Assembly (NCBI GenBank): GCA_039583875.1
Contig: CM077164.1
Span: 64,573,628 to 64,637,627 of the forward strand
Reading direction: 5' to 3'
Origin: Platanthera guangdongensis
Taxonomy: Eukaryota; Streptophyta; Magnoliopsida; Asparagales; Orchidaceae
DNA length: 64,000 nucleotides
Position 1 is the stretch's first letter, and each line of letters opens with the position of its first letter. The notes beneath the pieces were generated by a model that did not search any database, had not been told where the DNA came from, and saw only the letters and a program-made list of their open reading frames with translations. Both the position numbers and the translations under genes were made by a program. This document shows positions 44,523-54,843 of the stretch, piece by piece.

Positions 44523-45087
44523 TTGCAGGTGAGTCCAAGTTGCCAAACCTCTATATGGTACTTGGACAGTGGATATTCCAGGCACATGACTGGAACAAGG
44601 GGATTGCTGAAGGACTACTCACCAATGTTGAATGGGCCTAAAGTAATCTTTGGTGGTTCTGAAAAGGGAATCATCAAAGGTTTTGGTAACATTTCTAACT
44701 ACTCAATTACAATCACTCAAGTGGCCTATGTAAAGGGTTTGAAACATAACCTAATAAGTATAAACCAGCTGAGTGATCTAGGATATGACATTTCATTTGT
44801 CAAGAATGGGTGTCTTATCAAGAGGTCAAGTGATCAAAAAGTCATATTGATTGGCTATAGAAAAAGAAATGTATATTGCCTAGATTTTGTGTGTGAGAAT
44901 AAAAATTCTCCTATCTGTCTTGTGGCTGATGAGAAAGTCTCTCATTGTGTCAAATGACACAAGAGGCTAGCCCATCTTAACTACAAGACAATTGACCAAC
45001 TCTTTAGTAAAGAACTAGTGAGCAATGGTCCTCAAGTTAAGTGTTATAAGGATGGAATATGTTCAGCTTGTCAAAAAGGCAAGCAGA
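44523..45087 (+). pseudogene. Copia-3 protease and integrase N-terminus
   Basis: Protease active site WYLDSGYSRHMTG, with Tyr where Copia-4 has Cys, then VAYVKGLKHNLISINQLSD. A TGA at 44955-44957 replaces the Trp codon before HKRLAHLNY, the start of the integrase zinc finger (H...H...C, ending CSACQKGKQ). Gy-4 interrupts at 45092, right after KQTR. Confidence 0.87.
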
Positions 45088-45092
45088 CTAGA
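45088..45092. repeat. Target-site duplication of Gy-4 (ctaga), left copy
   Basis: ctaga precedes TGTAACG at 45093 and recurs at 49362-49366 after GTTGTGACA. It brackets foldbacks plus Gy-4 as one unit. Confidence 0.9.
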
Positions 45093-45426
45093 TGTAACGT
45101 CCGGCCCATTTAGACCAAGCCCGCTACAGGGCTGCAGCCCAATACACCCCAACGCCTCTCCCACCTATTTTTCAGCAAGGCGCGTTGTTGGCGCTAGGTA
45201 TCGAACCCGCAACCCTTGATAACACTCTCTTTCAACAGAGCTCATCACCAACTGAGCTGCAGCTCAGTTGGTGATGAGCTCTGTTGAAAGAGAGTGTTAT
45301 CAAGGGTTGCGGGTTCGATACCTAGCGCCAATAACGCGCCTTGCTGAAAAACAGGTGGGAGAGGCGTTGGGGTGTATTGGGCTGCAGCCCTGTAGCGGGC
45401 TTGGTCTAAATGGGTCGGACGTTACA
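45093..45426. repeat. Foldback 1: 334-bp palindrome of two tRNA-like units
   Basis: Exactly symmetric about 45259/45260 (gagctg|cagctc), two arms of 167 bp that differ at few bases. Ends tgtaac/gttaca. Read + from the centre, each arm has agctcagttggt (like a tRNA A box) at 45261-45272 and ggttcgatacc, a perfect B-box consensus, at 45312-45322, then tagcgcca. The rest of the arm is not tRNA-like. It resembles a tRNA-derived SINE present as an inverted pair. Confidence 0.85.
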
Positions 45427-45450
45427 TAAAAAGTGCACTTTTTATGTAAC
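45421..45450. repeat. 30-bp perfect palindrome joining the two foldbacks
   Basis: Perfect inverted repeat centred on gtgcac (45433-45438): gttacataaaaagtg followed by its complement. It links the gttaca end of foldback 1 to the tgtaac start of foldback 2. Confidence 0.9.
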
Positions 45451-45834
45451 GGCCCGGCCTAGAGCTCAGAGGCTGTCGTACCCCACATGGGCCGAACAGC
45501 TTGTCTCACCCGTTGGTCCGCTACAGGGCTGCAGCCCAATACACCCCAACGCCTCTCCTGCCTGTTTTTCAGCAAGGCGCGTTGTTGGCGCTAGGTATCG
45601 AACCCGCAACCCTTGATAACACACTCTTCCAACAGTGCTCATCACCAACTGAGCTGCAACTCAGTTGGTGATGAGCACTGTTGGAAGAGTGTGTTATCAA
45701 GGGTTGCGGGTTCGATACCTAGCGCCAACAACGCGCCTTGCTGAAAAACAGGTGGGAGAGGCGTTGGGGTGTATTGGGCTGCAGCCCTGTAGCGGGCTTG
45801 GTCTAAATGGGCCGGACGTTACATAAAAAGTGCA
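45434..45834. repeat. Foldback 2: second inverted pair of tRNA-like units
   Basis: Centre near 45656/45657. The right arm is 167 bp (to 45823) with B box at 45709-45719. The left arm is about 45 bp longer because its outer end is replaced by ggcctagagctcagaggctg-type sequence. Outer flanks tgcacttttta/taaaaagtgca also pair. Confidence 0.85.
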
Positions 45835-46453
45835 AATGGCTCCCTTTGAAGCTTTGTATGGGAGGCGCTGCAGGACTCCCTTGTTTTGGGCTGAGCTAGG
45901 CGAGGGACCTTTGTTGGGTCCAGAAGCGCTTGAGGAGATGGAAACCGTTGTGAAGCTTATTCGGGAAAAGCTTCGGATAGCCCAGGAGAGGTATGAGAAG
46001 AACGTCAATCGGCGTAGATCGGACTTGGAATTTGCTGTGGGGGACTCGGTGTTCTTAAAGGTCTCCCCGTTGATTGGAGTCAAGCGGTTTGGCAAGAATA
46101 GGAAGTTGGACCCGAGGTACGTGGGGCCGTTTCCGATTGTTGAGCGGATTGGGGTATCAGCCTACAGGCTGGCTTTGCCCGCAAATTTCCCTGGCGTGCA
46201 TGATGTCTTTCACGTCAGTCAACTGCGAAAATGTGTGGTAAATGACAGGCAGGTTTTGGATTCTGTGCCTCAGTTGGAGCCGAATCTTTCTTATGTGGAG
46301 GTGCCTGTTCGCATTTTGGATTCTCAAGTTCGGGCATTGCGGAAGAAGACTATTCCTATGGTTAAAGTTTTATGGAGAAATCAGGATGTGGAAAGCGCGA
46401 CTTGGGAGTTGGAGTCGGCTATGAGGGAGGCTCACCCTCATCTTTTTCCCTGA
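45835..46453 (+). pseudogene. Gy-4 integrase C-terminus with chromodomain, 5'-truncated
   Basis: Begins at [15 protein letters not shown], the same motif as Gy-3 residues 937-951, and is open to the stop after HPHLFP. GPY motif RYVGPFPIVERIGVSAYRL, then VHDVFHVSQLRK, and a chromodomain-like end (KKTIPMVKVLWRNQ ... TWELE). No catalytic DDE residues remain because the front is cut by foldback 2. The first ATG in the open stretch is only a remnant methionine. Confidence 0.88.
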
Positions 46454-46579
46454 TCTTGTGCTTGGTATGTTCTATTTTATTTATTTATATAGCCTTTTTC
46501 CTGGCTCTTTCTCTCTCCTTCTATATAGGAGTGTTGTGAGTAAAGTTTCGAGGCGAAACTTTCTTTTAGGGGGAGTGGC

Positions 46580-49361
46580 TGTAACGCCCCCGGTTTTTCT
46601 GTGTTTTGTTTGATCGTTGGCTGGCGTTACGATGGCGTATTTCCGGCTTTTTGTCGTTGTAGAGCGTGGTCTTAGCTCTTAGGGTTCCCTGTGTAGCCTG
46701 TTTGTAGCCTGTTAGCAAGATTCCCCAGCTAGCCGGAGTCTGTTTGATGACTCGGCTGGGCCTCTTAGGGAATGCTTGTGTTTTGGCTTCGGGAGGTGTT
46801 ATCCCGGGTTTTGTTCGTCGAATGCTAATTTCGACTTCGTAGTTGCGTTCGTAGCGTGAGTTTTTAGCTGCGGCGTGAATTTCGTCTTTTTTCGAGAAGT
46901 TTCAGGTTTCGTGTTGTTTTGATATTGAGTGTAAATAATTATTAATATGTTGATTGTTTAATATTAAACTGATATATATAAAGTCTTGGGTTAGAATTAT
47001 GGCTGAGTTCATTATCTTTTCTTTTCTCTGCTTGGAAGAAACCGCCGCTTGTGCGAGAGGAAGAGAACCGCCGGACTACCCTAGTCTTCGGACGCCGATT
47101 CCTGGAGATTTAGTGGTCGGAATTCGATTTCGAGAGTGGATCTAGACTGCCCTCGCCGGGATCTGCTTTCTTTCTGCTCCTCAGCTTCCTGCTCTGCGGT
47201 CAGATCCGTGAGCGGGGGAGGCCGTCGGCCAAGTTTCTGGTATTTAGGCAAGTGATGTCCCCTCATCCTTGCCAAAGCTGATCTTTGTCTTTCTTTTGAG
47301 TTAATTTTTTTATCTCTTTCTTGTTTAGATCTTAGGTGTAAGCTAGGGTTTGTTCCTGATCATACCGTGGTTAGTGTAGAAAGTTCCAGTTAAATCTCAG
47401 TTTTCCTGAGGGATTGTGTCTATTAGGGTCAGTTTTGGTTCGGTTTAGGTCGAGTAGCTGCCATTGCCGATGGATGTTGTACTCTAGAGAGAGAGATCCC
47501 TCGTTCTTGCTTTTAGTCGTTTGCTGGATCTGGCTCCTGCAGCCAGTTGGGGTGTCGACACCGTTGTGTCGACACCGGCCAGTTGGGGTGTCGGCACCGT
47601 TGTGTCGACACCGGCCAGTCTTGGTGTTGACACTTGGTGTCGACACCGGCCAGTCGTGGTGTCGACACTTGGTGTCGACACCAGCAGCGGCAGTTTCAAC
47701 ACCTTGTGTCGACACCGGCCGCAGTGGTGTCGACACTTGGTGTCGACACCAGCAGCGGCAGTGTCGACACCTTGCCGAAGTGGTGTCGACACTTGGTGTT
47801 GACACCGGCTGCAGTGGTGTCGACACTTGGTGTCGACACCAGCAGCGGCAGTGTCGACACCTTGTGTCGACACCGGCTGCAGTGGTGTCGACACTTGGTG
47901 TCGACACCAGCCGCGGTTGTGTCGACACCTTGTGTCGACACCGGTTTGTCGTGGTGTCGACACATCGTGTCGACACTGGGTGCTGCCCTTGTTTTGGGGT
48001 CAGGGAGACTCGGGGTTGGTTTTGGATAGGCGTGCAAGGCCGCGTCGGTTGGACCCGACATTTTGCCTTGGGTTCGTGTGTTTCTTAGGACTGTTAGTGG
48101 GACTTTTCCCTAGGAGAGGGGCATTGGGTGTTCGGCTAATTTCTGCATGCCGACTCTTGGGTGGTGGCAGGTGGTGGAGTTTTGGTGGCCTCTAGAGGGG
48201 TGGTTTTATGTGGAGAGCTGTGGCCACCGCCTTTTGCCCCGGTTTGGGTTGGTGTGTGTGGGACCCTAAAGCTGCCACTGTTTGACCCCTTAGCCCTTTT
48301 TGGGTCTGATTCTGGTTATGCATTCAGACCCATGTTTTGACCACCGCCACTTACCCACGTGTTAGGACTGTTAGTCCCTTCCCTGTTTATGCTTTCTGTT
48401 CTTTTGGCATATATATATGTCTTGATGCTGTTGCAGGCTCTCTTGGTAAGGCATATTGGTTTTATTGCTCGCACTTGGTGTGCTCTGCGGTGTTTTAGGC
48501 AGTACTCTTTTCCTACTATCTTTCTCTTTTTCTTTTGCTTATAGCAGTTTGTTGCCGGGTTGGTAACCTTTCATCTTATTTGCTCATTAACCTATTGCTC
48601 TATTTACTTTTGATTGTTTCCTTGCTGAGGTGTTCTTTTCTTGAATGCCTCAGGTCCAGGTTGTAGCCAGTTCAGCGACTAGTCCTTTTGGAGGGGCTTG
48701 TTGGTGGCCTCTAGGGTAGCTGAGATTGCTGATCCCCGTTCTGTTGTGAGGTAGTTCTTTACTCTTTTGTATAGACATACATACTCGCTAGTGGGTTCGT
48801 GTCAGGTTGTTGGCGCCCACTGGTGGCTTCTTGTGATGCTGAATGTGAATTTAAACTGCTGATTTTGCCTATTTGTGGTTGGTTACTTGCTTCTGGGAAG
48901 GATTTATGCTAGGTTGCATGTTAGATATTTTAAAACCTAAAAGTATTATTATATGTACCCCATGCATAACATGTTTCTAAATCAAAGACACTATTTTTCC
49001 TCAGCGTAAAACACTATCTTTTTATACCTACTATATTCACCTTAGGGTCGTGCACGCATAGGACGTCCCCCGGGGACACTTATGCTCATTTAGGGCGTCA
49101 ATTTAATTGAACCAAAGTATTTTCTGCTGCGTATAAATATAGTTTTAACAGTGGACTAGCTGATCCACCGGGCCGAGGGATACGGCCATTCAACAAAACT
49201 GATTTTCTTTCATACTTAATTTACAATTTTCCTTAAAAAATCTAACGTCTGGAGTTTTGCCTGAGCGTGTGCAGTTATCCCCTGCACGACGTGGCATCAC
49301 GGCGCGTGTTTTCTCTTACTCTGATACGATTTTTACCGTTGAGAAAATGCGGGTTGTGACA
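46580..49361 (+). repeat. Gy-4 3' LTR
   Basis: 2,782 bp from TGTAACGCCCCC to GGTTGTGACA. Contains a palindromic array 47550-47980 and TA-rich stretches near 46940-46980 and 48405-48420. No clear single TATA box could be chosen. No genes. Confidence 0.87.
47550..47980. repeat. Gy-4 LTR palindromic array (ggtgtcgacacc)
   Basis: About twenty copies of ggtgtcgacacc/ttgtgtcgacaccgg, with linkers cggccag, agcagcggca and ggctgcagt. It is the same core as in the Copia-3 and Copia-4 LTRs, although Gy-4 is a gypsy element. Confidence 0.92.
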
Positions 49362-49366
49362 CTAGA

Positions 49367-51217
49367 TCCTCCTTTCATAACCTTGAAACCAAGGATTCAG
49401 TGAGGTGCTTGTACCTCTTGCATATGGATTTATTTGGTCCTATGCCAGTTTAGAGCCTAGGTAGGAAGGTCTACACTTTTGTGGTTGTAGATGACTATTC
49501 TAGATTCTCATGGGTATTCTTTCTGAGGCAGAAATTTGAAACTCCAAAGGTCTTCTACAATTTTGTCAAACAAATTCAGAATGAATTAAATAGTTCAGTG
49601 GTCAAAATCAGAAGTGACCATGGAACTGAATTCCAATCTGAAAGTATGACAAGGCTGTGTGAAGAATTTGAGATTATTCAGGAATTCTCCTCACCTAGAA
49701 CACCTCAGCAAAATGGCATTGCTGAAAGAAAGAATAGGACATTGATTGAGGCTAGAAGAACACTATTGAGTGACACTACTCTCCCAGAATATTTTTGGGC
49801 TGAGGCAGTAAACACTGCATACCATGTGCTCAATAGGACTTCCATCACCAAAAGCCACAAAAAGACACCCTATGAGGTTGTGAAGGGCAGAAAACCAAAC
49901 TTATCCTATTTTAGGATCTTTTGTTGCAAATGCTATGTGCTTAATAATGACAAATCTCACCTAACTAAGTTTGCTGCCAAATCCCAAGATGGGATATTTG
50001 TTGGGTACATCAACAATAGTAAGGCTTATAGGGTCTACAATTTGGCTACTCAAATTGTAGAAGAGTCAGTTCATGTCATCTTTTATGAAACTAGACTTAT
50101 TAACAGTGAGTTGTCAAGTAGTTCTTGTAGCTCCACAGGTATACAGCAGAAGATGGACCAGCTTACTATCAGAGAAGATCCAACTGCAAAGCAGAATGTG
50201 GAAAATGGTAGTTGCTGTACAGGGGGAGTACAAGACACTCTAGATGCTGATGAAGACCATGAGGTGCAGCATATAGAAGAGATTGGAGAAGGTCAAATTG
50301 CTGATAGATTACCTCCAGCAGTTAGACAGCTGAAGGATCATCCTGCACACCAGATCATTGGTGATCTAAGACAAGGAGTATAGACAAGGAGCAGGAACTT
50401 AAATACAGTTCTTTGCTCAAGTTTCTTATCTTAAGTGAAACCCAAGAGATTTGAAGAAGCAATATAAGACCCTCACTGGATTGAAGCTATACAGGAGGAG
50501 TTAAATCAATTCAGAAGGTGCAAGGTCTGGGATTTGGTTCCAAAACCAAAGGGTCACAATGTCATAGGGACAAAGTGGATTTATAGAAACAAGCTTGATG
50601 AGAGTGGGATCATAGTGAAGAACAAGACAAGACTAGTTGCCAAAGGATACAGACAGGAGGAGGACATAGACTTTGATCAGACTTTTGCCCCAGTGGCAAG
50701 GCTGGAAGCTATCAGGCTATTTCTAGCATATGCAACATATCAAGGCTTCAAAGTGTTCCAGACAGATGTTAAGTTTGCATTCTTAAATGGAGACTTAAAA
50801 GAGCAGGTCTATATAGAACAGCCCTCAGGTTTTGTTGATCCACTCAATCCTACTTATGTTTATAGACTTAGGAAAGCTTTGTATGGATTGAAACAAGCCT
50901 CAAGGGCTTGGTATGAAACCCTATCTACTTTCCTCATTGAGAACAAATTCTCAAGGGGGAAAATAGACAAGACTCTATTCCTTAGGGAATCCAAAGGAAA
51001 GATTATCCTAGTCCAAATGTATGTTGATGACATAATATTTGGTTCTACTGAGAATAATATTTGTAGAAAGTTTGCAAAACTTATGCAAGGGAAATTTTAA
51101 ATGAGCAGTATGGGAGAACTTAAGTTCTTCTTAGGTCTCCAAGTAAGACAAACTGATGATGGTCTGTCCATATCTCAGTCTAAGTTCACCCTAGAGTTAA
51201 TTAAGAAGTATGATATG
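49367..51217 (+). pseudogene. Copia-3 integrase core and RT, with several stops
   Basis: Resumes in frame after Gy-4 ([28 protein letters not shown]). The DDE core shows [26 protein letters not shown] and [16 protein letters not shown] shows [21 protein letters not shown] (Lys-Phe for Lys-Ser), [12 protein letters not shown] and YVDDIIFGS. In-frame stops lie near 49453, at 50381-50383, near 50431 and 50467, and at 51098-51100. The hAT element cuts it after LELIKKYDM. It cannot make a full pol. Confidence 0.88.
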
Positions 51218-51282
51218 CAGGGGCGGATTTAAAGGGGGGCCAAAGGGACACTGGCACCCCCTTTTTTTATATAAAAAAATGG

Positions 51283-51422
51283 GAATAGACTGCGGTTTAT
51301 ATATTAACCGCAGTCTATTCCATGAACCACGCAAAATAGACTGCGGTTTTTATATTAACCGCAGTCTATTCTGCGTGGTTCATGGAATAGACTGCGGTTA
51401 ATATATAAACCGCAGTTTATTC
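51283..51422. repeat. Triple-hairpin palindrome in the hAT subterminal region
   Basis: Three hairpins of agactgcggtt...aaccgcagtct in a row. The first and third also pair with each other through ccatgaaccacgc/gcgtggttcatgg, making a palindrome of about 140 bp. Confidence 0.9.
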
Positions 51423-52451
51423 CATGAACATAGAGAATGAACATTCATAAATACACTGTGGTTCGCTGAAAATCGAATTCCAGCCCTAAAATAAAACATC
51501 CCGATCGCGACTCTCGCAGCCGCCTCATCTCCTTTTGGAGCGGCAACTCGCGGATAGCTCTCGCGCTCTGCTCTCTCTGCATCTCCTCCTCCTCCTCCAA
51601 TCTCGATCTCTGCACTTGCTACACTGAGAGGCATCGTCCAACGACAACAGGTACTGGTTTTTTTTCTGTGTTTTTCTCCAAAAATTTTATGCATTGTAAA
51701 TTTCGTTTGGATTGCTTGGCGTTGCTGTTAAGATTAGCTAGTCCATCTCCTTTACCCTCCTCGCTGAAGAAATCAATGTGATCTCTAACTTTCCCAGGAG
51801 CACTGTTGTTGGTATCCCTAGCTTGTGTCGTATTTTCTGCAGTCGGATTGCTTGGAGTGATATGTTTCTTACCAGTTATTTTGTTGTATAAACTAATTGA
51901 TTCTCTACTTATTGTCTGCATTTTCATGCCTTGCAATTGAAATCCCTAGCTTGTGCCGTATTTTCTTTCTGTGTTTTTCTCATTATTTGTTTGAAATTGA
52001 AATCCCTCTCTTGTTATGTTACTTATGAAATTATGTATGACTTTATTTCCATTGAAGTGCTTCTTCATATACTGTTACAGATTGTGGCCAACATTCGTGA
52101 GGACTGAGTACGTGAGTCACGTGATAAGTGATAACAAAAGAAGGAGAAATACGTTCTTCTCTGGCTACAGATTGTGGCCAAGGTTTTGCTTCCATATACT
52201 CTATCACAATTTATTTTCATGTATTTTTATTTTTAGTGGTGTTTTGAGGTATTAGTCAGGTAGTGACTAAGCAAAACACATAGTCTCTGTGTTGAATGTT
52301 TATCCCTAGGGATACTCCGTAGTATTGGCCGGTAGAGGGTCAAGCGGAGTATATAGATATTTAAATACGTTGCATTTAATTAATATGGTTTTTTGTTAAT
52401 ATTTTGTTTTTTTGGCATTCATATAGAAATAGAATTGAACAATATTGTGAT
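51423..52451 (+). other. hAT 5' untranslated region
   Basis: No ORF of note. A CT/GAGG-rich patch (51520-51610), T-rich stretches and a duplicated cagattgtggccaa (52078 and 52167). A splice-acceptor-like catatag lies just before the transposase start, so introns are likely. Confidence 0.5.
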
Positions 52452-52746
52452 ATGGAGAGTCAAAAAAAGAAGTCCAGTCTCATATCATCTATGTTTCAAA
52501 AAAAATTAAAATATCAAGAGACTTCAAGATCTAAACCTCCAAGTCAAAATGAAGAGTTATCCATGAGTGCTTCTGAAGCTATCGAGAATGCGTCGCATTT
52601 GCCATCTCCTGATGCTCAAGACGTTGTAATGGGCGCTTTATATGATGTGGAGATGCTTCCACAGGATCCGGGAATGAGAAAAAATATATCAGCATATCCT
52701 TTAAATGAGCAAGATGCAGTGAGAAAGGCTTATATACTAAGAGGTC
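52452..52746 (+). CDS. hAT transposase N-terminus, truncated
   Basis: ATG at 52452 gives MESQKKKSSLISSMFQKKLK. The segment LPQDPGMRKNISAYPLNEQDAVRKAYILRG matches, from memory, the start of plant Tip100-like transposases, just before the TTF-type zinc finger. The frame runs into the Copia-4 LTR after RGL, so the finger and catalytic core are not in view. No stop before the break. Confidence 0.75.
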
Positions 52747-53627
52747 TGAAAGATATGGTACCTAAACACCTAGAGGGGGGGGTGAATAGGTGACCTAATC
52801 ATTTTCTAACTTTGTTGGCAGCCAAACAGTTATATCACAGATTTCTAATTACTTTTGCACAGCAAACAGCAATAACAAAACATACACAGCTAATCCACAG
52901 CACAGCACACAGTGTTTTATAGTGGTTCCCCAAGATATGGGTACATCAACTTTCCCCCTTCGCCTATCTAGCAGTGTACTAGATTCGGTCAAACTTCTCC
53001 ACTGTCTCAGAACCCAAATTGGTTCCTACCTCAGGCCCAAATCCTTACAACTCAGCTTTATCCCAAAGCCTACACTCAGCCACAAGGCCTACACTCAGCC
53101 AACCAAGGCCTACACTCAGCCAACAAGGCCTACACTTAGAGATCTCTATCTCCTACACTCAGGCTAACAAGCCCTACCCTCAGCCTTTATAAATACAGGC
53201 TTACAATCACTCAGATCCAATGGATCGTACAAGTTAAAAATGTAATACAAATAATAACTCTACAACTCAGAATTAAAGGAGGGGAGTTGAGAGATTCTTG
53301 ATGAGTTCTTGGAAGAACTCAGCTGGATTCACCCTGACTTAGCTTTCTTCAAAGCTTCTTGAGTAGAACTGAATAAGGCTGAATCCTCTGCAGTTGTTCC
53401 TTGACCTCTGTCACTTAAGATCCAGACTGAATCTGAATCCTTCTTCTCAGCTTAGTTCCAAAGGCTGATTTCTTGGATGGAGCCCTCTCTCTCCAACTTC
53501 TTAGATCTGCACTTTAACTGCTAGATCTTCTTGTGTTGATACTCTTTGTATTACTTCAATAATTACTTCAACAACTCTTAACCACTTTTAACAACTTTGA
53601 ACAACAGTTTCTGTAAACTGTAGGTGC

Positions 53628-53636
53628 CTATTTATA
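53628..53636 (-). promoter_or_regulatory. TATA box of the Copia-4 LTR
   Basis: Minus strand TATAAATAG, inside cctataaatagg, itself a palindrome-like site. About 130 bp after the array in the transcription sense, as in Copia-3. Confidence 0.7.
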
Positions 53637-53769
53637 GGCTTTCTTCATGTTAACCGGCTGGACCGGTTCATAACTGACTTTTGACCTCTCTGACAGTTGC
53701 TGTAGACCGGCTGGAACGGCAGCTGTCAAGTCATACAGTCACTTCTTGAAAATCTCTAACTGTCTGTAA

Positions 53770-54715
53770 TTGTCGAGACTTTCTGTCTTTAAGTGTCGAC
53801 ACTTATAGTCCAAGTGTCGACACATGTTGTGTAAGTGTCGACACAAGTCTACAAGGTGTCGACACAACTCCTTGTATGTCTCGACACAGATTCTTCTGCA
53901 TGTGTCGACACTGAAATTGAGTGTCGACACAAGTACTTGTTCTTCTAGCTTTTGCTGAATTCTTCTATGTGTCGACACAACTCCTTTGTGTCGACACATC
54001 TTCTTGTGTTGAATCTGTCAAGTGTCGACACTGCTTCTTGGTGTCGACACATAGTCTTCTATGTTGAATCTTGCTGAGTGTCGACACAGCTCCTTGTGTC
54101 GACACACCTTCTTGTTGTTGAGACTTCAGCTGAGTGTCGACACATTCCCTTAGTGTCGACACTTGTACTTAGAATATTTTGTTGATAATTCTTTTCTTTG
54201 CTAAGTGTAGACACAGCTCCTTGTGTCGACACTTTCTTCAAGTGTTGAGTCTTCAGCTGTGTGTCGACATATTGTTCTGGGTGTCGACACATACTTCAAA
54301 TGTTGACTCTTCTGTTGAGTGTCGACACATTGTGTTGAGTGTCGACACTTACTTCAAGTGCTGACTCTTCTGCATAGTGTCGACACATTGTGTTGAGTGT
54401 CGACACTTGTACTTAGACTCTGCAGACTTTTGCTGAGTGTCGACACAGCTCCAAGTGTCGACACTTTCTGGTGTAGACACAGCTTCACTGGGTGTCGACA
54501 CAGCTCCTTGTGTCGACACTTTCTGTCTGCACTTTTCTTCACTGAGTGTCGACACAGCTCCAAGTGTCGACACTTTCTGTCTGGTGTCGACTCTGCATCC
54601 CAGGTGTCGACACAATGACTCCAAGTGTCGACACTGCTTGTCTGGGTGTCGACACAAGCTTTCTTAAGTGTCGACACTTTCCCTCTGGGTGTCGACACAT
54701 GGACTTAGAAACTTT
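53770..54715. repeat. Copia-4 U3 palindromic array (gtgtcgacac)
   Basis: Several dozen gtgtcgacac palindromes with variants (gtgtagacac, atgtcgacat), linked by agctccttg, ttcttctg and similar. Longer than the Copia-3 array. Confidence 0.93.
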
Positions 54716-54843
54716 TTGCTTCAGTCCAGTGATTTCTTAACCTGCACAAGTAACTCAAACATACATCAAATACATTATGATGTATATCATTGAGTTGGGT
54801 GAGACTTCTTCAAATCAGGTACATTTGACCAATGTACCCAACA

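Larger units (their letters stand above)
45093..49361 (+). mobile_element. Gy-4: Tekay-type chromovirus with only integrase end and 3' LTR, 5' part replaced by foldbacks
   Basis: Contains two foldbacks (45093-45834), the C-terminal integrase with chromodomain (45835-46453), a polypurine tract (ttttagggggagtgg) and the 3' LTR (46580-49361). The 5' LTR, gag, protease, RT and most of integrase are missing although the target duplication is intact. Its LTR is related to Gy-2. Confidence 0.85.
28974..51217 (+). mobile_element. Copia-3: SIRE-type copia element, split by three insertions
   Basis: 5' LTR 28974-30762, primer site, gag (30843-32669 and 44308-44516), protease (44523-45087), integrase and RT (49367-51217). 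Gy-3, Gy-4 and a hAT element interrupt it; skipping the first two restores one frame each time. RNase H, any env-like gene and the 3' LTR lie right of the window. Its LTR start, two-knuckle gag and pol match Copia-4, so they are one family. Many nonsense codons show it is old. Confidence 0.9.
51218..52746 (+). mobile_element. hAT (Tip100-type) DNA transposon, left part
   Basis: Starts caggggcggatttaaagggg, the typical hAT terminal inverted repeat. The 8 bp before it, atgatatg, would be the target duplication. Subterminal hairpins (51283-51422), an untranslated region with GCTC-rich and T-rich parts, and the transposase start (52452) follow. Copia-4 cuts it at 52746; the rest lies beyond the window. 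Confidence 0.82.
52747..54843 (-). repeat. Copia-4 3' LTR
   Basis: 2,097 bp, minus-strand start TGTTGGGTACATTGG at 54843 and end ATATCTTTCA at 52747. The visible start of the 5' LTR (63831-64000) matches it with few changes. Tandem ggcctacactcagcc units at 53060-53190. Confidence 0.94.

Noticed and set aside
44508..44530. A 21-bp intron at the Copia-3/Copia-4 gag-pol joint
   Set aside because: AAG|GTT...TTGCAG|GTG fits the signals but is far below the minimum intron size in plants. An upstream donor or readthrough is more likely.
45260..45330. A functional tRNA gene
   Set aside because: A and B boxes are present but the acceptor stem and anticodon arm do not form: the 5' acceptor half is replaced by the palindrome centre. 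The unit occurs four times in alternating orientation.
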